8,548 nucleotides of DNA from Nitrospira lenta. GTDB lineage: Bacteria; Nitrospirota; Nitrospiria; Nitrospirales; Nitrospiraceae. The notes beneath the pieces were generated by a model that worked only from the letters and a program-made list of their open reading frames with translations, had not been told where the DNA came from and ran no database searches. The DNA lies in the NCBI GenBank assembly GCA_945906715.1, contig CAMDRK010000098.1:1-8548 (forward strand). The letters are read 5' to 3'. This document shows, piece after piece, positions 6,229 to 8,548 of this stretch. Made by a program: the position numbers and the translations under genes. Every line of letters starts with the position of its first letter. Position 1 is the first letter of the stretch.

Positions 6229-6413
6229 AGGAGCCTGTCCGACATAGACCTTTCTACTGCGGCGAACGATCTGCAACCATCTGCGTCGTTCTCGGCCCGA
6301 AAAAATCCTCAACGTATTCCAGCGAATACGCCTCCGGTTTTTCCAGGCCTGCGGCCTCGCATCTGGCCGCACCTCCTTCGCCTCGTCACGAAGGCAATGT
6401 CGGATAGGCTCCT
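6229..6413. mobile_element. MITE-like palindromic element with 17-bp terminal inverted repeats
   Basis: The ends are AGGAGCCTGTCCGACAT (6229-6245) and ATGTCGGATAGGCTCCT (6397-6413), inverse complements with one mismatch. Inside are several stems: GAACGA (6264-6269)/TCGTTC (6286-6291); CGTATTC-CAGC-GAATACG (6313-6330), itself enclosed by GAAAAA/TTTTTC; TGCGGCC (6350-6356)/GGCCGCA (6365-6371); and CCTTCG (6375-6380)/CGAAGG (6389-6394). It carries no transposase and no credible gene. Overall this looks like a non-autonomous, hairpin-rich repeat of the kind found in many copies in bacterial genomes. Insertion is 3 bp after the transporter stop, so it may also act as that gene's transcript end. 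No clear target-site duplication was found. Confidence 0.6.
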
Positions 6414-6791
6414 TGCCCTCTTAAACGAGTCCAGGTCCTCAGTTAAGGGGGACTAAATAACCCGCCCCGCGAAACCACACCAGTTGAGATTTCAGGATTA
6501 GGTCTACCGTGTGGTCGATTTGGGTTACCTGCGCGGCGTGCGAACCTCGCAGAGCCCCTGATGGTGTCTTTAGTATTTCATGCGAGTAATCACCAGTTTG
6601 TGTGAAGGAATCCCCTTGTTGCTGTAGGTCATGGGCTACAGCAGCGATTTCCTTGTGAAATCAAATTGATAGGGCGGTTTTGATCTCGAAGGGTGAACTC
6701 GTTTCCCTTCACAGGGACGTGCTCAATGGAGAATCGAAGGGTGCAGTACGTGGAAATACCCCCATAACAGTAAGGTCAGTCCCACGCTCTT
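6414..6791. other. Gene-poor spacer with hairpins
   Basis: No convincing coding frame was found between the repeat element and the second PilZ gene. The spacer holds a long-range inverted repeat ACCACAC (6474-6480)/GTGTGGT (6509-6515), the larger hairpin at 6605-6654, and GAAGGG (6688-6693)/CCCTTC (6705-6710). Degenerate sequence from a lost gene is possible, but I recognise none. Confidence 0.4.
6605..6654 (+). other. Stem-loop with 8-bp perfect apical stem
   Basis: TGCTGTAG (6620-6627) and CTACAGCA (6636-6643) pair perfectly over an 8-nt loop. Flanking AAGGAA (6605-6610) and TTCCTT (6649-6654) extend the stem after an asymmetric internal loop. There is no T-tract on either side, so it is not a standard terminator. 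It could be part of an unrecognised structured RNA or leader. Confidence 0.35.
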
Positions 6792-6869
6792 GTGCGGTAC
6801 GGTGTTTGCTCCCCTCCCTCCATGAAATCCCAAGACATCACCCTACCTGATGAAATTGGAGGCCTAGTC

Positions 6870-7319
6870 ATGGCGACGCACACTTTTGGAGCAATGTTCT
6901 CCCACTCCGCGGCGGCTCCACAGCGGAAACAGAAGGTAGGAAATAAAGATATCGATCAAGTGGCTGTCGTGACGCCGGTTATGGCTACCCTTCCAGAACG
7001 CCGGCGTGAGGCGCGCATGGACTATCGGCACATGTGTTCGTACGCGGTGTTCGAGCCCATAGAGGGAAAGTCGGTCGTTATCGAGCAAGGAGAGGCCTTC
7101 GCACTCAACCGGAGTACGGAGGGGATCCTTCTAATTATGGGCCAAGCCCCCCACGCGAAGCAGTTGATAGAACTTCTTACCCCACGATCCGGATGGGGCC
7201 GGACCGTGACTGTCTTTGAAACCCGATGGGTCAAATCTATACAGGTGGAGTCACTTGGAATCCTATACCTGGTTGGATGTCAACGAGTTTTCAGCTCCAG
7301 TCACTACCTATCGTTCTAG
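6870..7319 (+). CDS. PilZ-type domain protein, 149 residues
   Basis: Probably a c-di-GMP-responsive cytoplasmic protein. The first 40 residues are polar and low-complexity. The domain begins at ERRREAR (43-49), with the RxxxR arginines R45 and R49. The second signature, N80-R-S82-TE-G85, fits (D/N)xSxxG. VTVFETRWVKSI (113-124) and ILYLVGCQRVF (131-141) provide late barrel strands; I associate the 'YLVGCxRxF' ending with a PilZ group common in Nitrospira. A GTG at 6792 and an ATG at 6822 are in frame upstream. ATG at 6870 is preferred because GGAGG lies 7 nt before it and the upstream residues resemble nothing. It differs in length and sequence from the PilZ protein at 850-1176, so the two are not recent duplicates. 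Confidence 0.78.
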   Translation: MATHTFGAMFSHSAAAPQRKQKVGNKDIDQVAVVTPVMATLPERRREARMDYRHMCSYAVFEPIEGKSVVIEQGEAFALNRSTEGILLIMGQAPHAKQLIELLTPRSGWGRTVTVFETRWVKSIQVESLGILYLVGCQRVFSSSHYLSF

Positions 7320-7394
7320 CATCCCACCGTGCCTGACAGTTAATCCTCCCTCCCTGAACGGACCTCCTTTTGTCGGTACCCATGTATTCCAGGG

Positions 7395-7423
7395 TTGACT
7401 CTTTTCTGGCCTGGAAGTAGATT
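7395..7423 (+). promoter_or_regulatory. Candidate sigma70 promoter for the DUF2459 gene
   Basis: TTGACT (7395-7400, 5/6) and TAGATT (7418-7423, 4/6) are separated by exactly 17 bp in the 165-bp gap between the PilZ and DUF2459 genes. The predicted leader is about 55 nt. Confidence 0.5.
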
Positions 7424-7484
7424 ATTCCCGCTTTTCCCCATTGTTGTTGCAAGACGTTTCCAATCTGCATGACAGGTGTTGTGT

Positions 7485-8075
7485 ATGATTGCAAGGCCTG
7501 ACCCTAAGCTTCAACCTCAGGACTCTATTGCAATCGTCGTGTCACTTGATGCGGCACATTCAATGATCGCGTTGCCTGTCGAAGTGCCGGAGGCCCATAT
7601 CAGAGGCTGGGAGAGTGTCACTGGGCCGGATGATACTCCAGGAAGGTCGGGTGTCTATGAAGAATGGGGCTATGCAGAGCGCGCGTGGTATTTGGAGAAG
7701 CGTCAAGGTTTTATAGGGGTGCTCCGTGCGCTTTTTTTACCGACGGAGGGTGTCGTCGAAGTAGGGATTCATCAATCGATTTGGGCCGAGCGGGCTCAGA
7801 AGCCCCCGGTTGAAGCCTTTAAGCTTGAGATCAGTACAGCTGGGTATCGGAGACTACGGTCCTATCTTCGAGCGACCATTGCATCAGAGGAGCCGGTGGG
7901 TATTGTCGGTAATAGCCGGTTTTGTGTCGCTCGGTCGCCCTATCACCTGTTCCACCATTGCCATCATTACACAGCAAAGGGTTTGCGTGAGGCAGGGTTG
8001 CCTATCTCGATGACGGGAGCCTTGACCCGCAATGGTTTTGCCAGGCAGCTTCGGCGCATCATGCTCCTCTCCTAA
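7485..8075 (+). CDS. DUF2459 family protein, 196 residues, no signal peptide
   Basis: A member of the DUF2459 family of unknown function (also met as a conserved gene near urease genes in other bacteria). Family landmarks in order: IAIVVSLDAAHSMIALPVE (15-33), where relatives have a conserved His at the H25 position; EEWGYAERAWYL (59-70), matching the usual 'xxWGDxxFY'; LRALFLPTEGVVEVG (80-94); and SRFCVARSPYHLFHHCHHYTAKGLREAGLPI (144-174), with C159 at the invariant Cys of 'LFNTCNxW'. The conserved His and Cys hint at a hydrolase-like fold, but this is speculation. Most relatives begin with a membrane or lipoprotein segment; this one starts with a polar MIARPDPKLQPQ, so it appears cytoplasmic. 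ATG 7485 has AGGTG 6 nt upstream; GTG 7476 is an alternative, and an in-frame stop at 7470-7472 rules out a longer N-terminus. Confidence 0.8.
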   Translation: MIARPDPKLQPQDSIAIVVSLDAAHSMIALPVEVPEAHIRGWESVTGPDDTPGRSGVYEEWGYAERAWYLEKRQGFIGVLRALFLPTEGVVEVGIHQSIWAERAQKPPVEAFKLEISTAGYRRLRSYLRATIASEEPVGIVGNSRFCVARSPYHLFHHCHHYTAKGLREAGLPISMTGALTRNGFARQLRRIMLLS

Positions 8076-8114
8076 ATTTATGCGTGTCCCGCTCGTCTTG
8101 CGTGAGAGGTTTGC

Positions 8115-8142
8115 CATTGATCCAGTACGTACAGGGTCAATG
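8115..8142. promoter_or_regulatory. Dyad-symmetric hairpin or operator between DUF2459 and amoC
   Basis: CATTGATCC (8115-8123) pairs with GGGTCAATG (8134-8142), nine pairs including one G-U, around AGTACGTACA, which itself holds the palindrome GTACGTAC. A related TTGATCC recurs near 8167. It lies 40 bp after the DUF2459 stop and lacks a T-tract. It may be a factor-binding dyad or a weak transcript end. Confidence 0.35.
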
Positions 8143-8287
8143 TCCAGATGCATTTACGAACATTGATTGATCCCAACGATATTGTTTTTCCCAGACAATC
8201 ATTACTTGCCCTGGTCCACGTTACATGCGGCATGAGCTATGCATAGGAAAGCATGTGCCCTCAAAAGTGTTATGAGCCCCGATTCTG

Positions 8288-8316
8288 TTGACTCCTATAT
8301 CAAACAGAGTTAGGAT
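8288..8316 (+). promoter_or_regulatory. Candidate promoter for amoC
   Basis: TTGACT (8288-8293, 5/6) and TAGGAT (8311-8316, 4/6) are 17 bp apart. Transcription would start near 8323 and give a leader of about 120 nt. A second, perfect TTGACA at 8359-8364 lacks a good -10 (TGCATC at 17 bp). The 8076-8441 spacer holds no long gene and appears to be the amoC control region. Confidence 0.45.
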
Positions 8317-8430
8317 TTCATCCATCATACATGCTATGGCCATTGTGGCATCTCTAAGTTGACATGATGAACACAAGCGGCTGCATCAACGTATTGAGCA
8401 TTGGGGTGGTTCTGAGTTAATTCAGCGAAG

Positions 8431-8436
8431 GAGGTA
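8431..8436 (+). promoter_or_regulatory. Near-ideal ribosome binding site of amoC
   Basis: AAGGAGGT ends 6 nt before the ATG at 8442, close to the full anti-Shine-Dalgarno complement. This is consistent with very high translation, as expected for an abundant membrane enzyme subunit. Confidence 0.85.
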
Positions 8437-8441
8437 AGCGT

Positions 8442-8548
8442 ATGGCTTCAACATGGGGCGGTGTTGACCGGGGCTATGACATGTCTCTCTGGTATGATTC
8501 GAAGCCGCTCAAGATTGGCTGGTTTGCCATGTTGGCGGCGGTGGGGTC
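8442..8548 (+). CDS. amoC: Ammonia monooxygenase subunit C, N-terminal part (runs off right edge)
   Basis: The first 35 codons of AmoC, a membrane subunit of the copper ammonia monooxygenase that oxidises ammonia to hydroxylamine. Residues 10-21 read RGYDMSLWYDSK, the N-terminal signature shared by bacterial AmoC proteins. It is followed by PLKIGWFAMLAAVG, the start of the first transmembrane helix. The short MASTWGGVD lead-in fits the comammox Nitrospira type better than the longer Ser/Thr-rich N-terminus of beta-proteobacterial AmoC; this is from memory. PmoC of methanotrophs is the main alternative, less likely given the Nitrospira-like setting. The rest of the subunit, including its metal ligands, lies outside the window. 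The genes upstream are not amo or hao genes, so this is either the first gene of amoCAB or a stand-alone amoC copy. Confidence 0.88.
   Translation, partial: MASTWGGVDRGYDMSLWYDSKPLKIGWFAMLAAVG

Noticed and set aside
6133..6372. 79-codon minus-strand frame
   Set aside because: It overlaps the end of the transporter and the palindromic element; the basic, Arg-rich translation is a by-product of the repeat.
6792..6869. GTG start at 6792 for the second PilZ protein
   Set aside because: The ATG at 6870 has GGAGG at ideal spacing, while the GTG has no ribosome site and the extra residues are not PilZ-like.

Overview
The window most likely comes from a comammox (complete ammonia oxidiser) Nitrospira. 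The strongest evidence is at the right edge, where an open reading frame starting at 8442 carries the RGYDMSLWYDSK signature of AmoC, the ammonia monooxygenase subunit. Moderate-to-high GC, PilZ proteins of a kind I associate with Nitrospira, and intergenic low-complexity and palindromic repeats fit this. The assignment is by recognition only; no database search was possible.

Left half (1-4440), all on the minus strand. Reading from the centre outward, it holds an animal-type haem peroxidase with a signal peptide, closed by a strong intrinsic terminator. Next are an uncharacterised outer-membrane-type lipoprotein, a short stand-alone PilZ (c-di-GMP binding) protein, a 63-residue DUF2934 protein, and the N-terminus of a cytochrome P450 that runs off the left edge. 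Spacers of about 140-285 bp suggest mostly separate transcription units rather than one operon.

Centre (4440-4884). This divergent control region holds a putative promoter for the rightward transporter, a 12-bp palindrome, a tandem pair of 14-mers and a low-complexity tract of 9-bp repeats.

Right half (4885-8548), all on the plus strand. It holds a 446-residue ArsB/NhaD (SLC13-like) ion transporter, immediately followed by a 185-bp element with near-perfect 17-bp terminal inverted repeats and several internal hairpins (MITE-like). A gene-poor stretch with hairpins follows, then a second PilZ protein, a DUF2459 protein lacking the usual N-terminal membrane segment, a 366-bp control region, and the start of amoC behind a near-ideal Shine-Dalgarno site.

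No metabolic pathway links all the genes. The themes are oxidative or redox chemistry (P450, peroxidase, AMO), c-di-GMP signalling (two PilZ proteins) and ion transport. Whether amoC begins a full amoCAB operon or is one of the stand-alone amoC copies cannot be decided here. No RNA genes, CRISPR arrays, transposase genes or integrases were seen.
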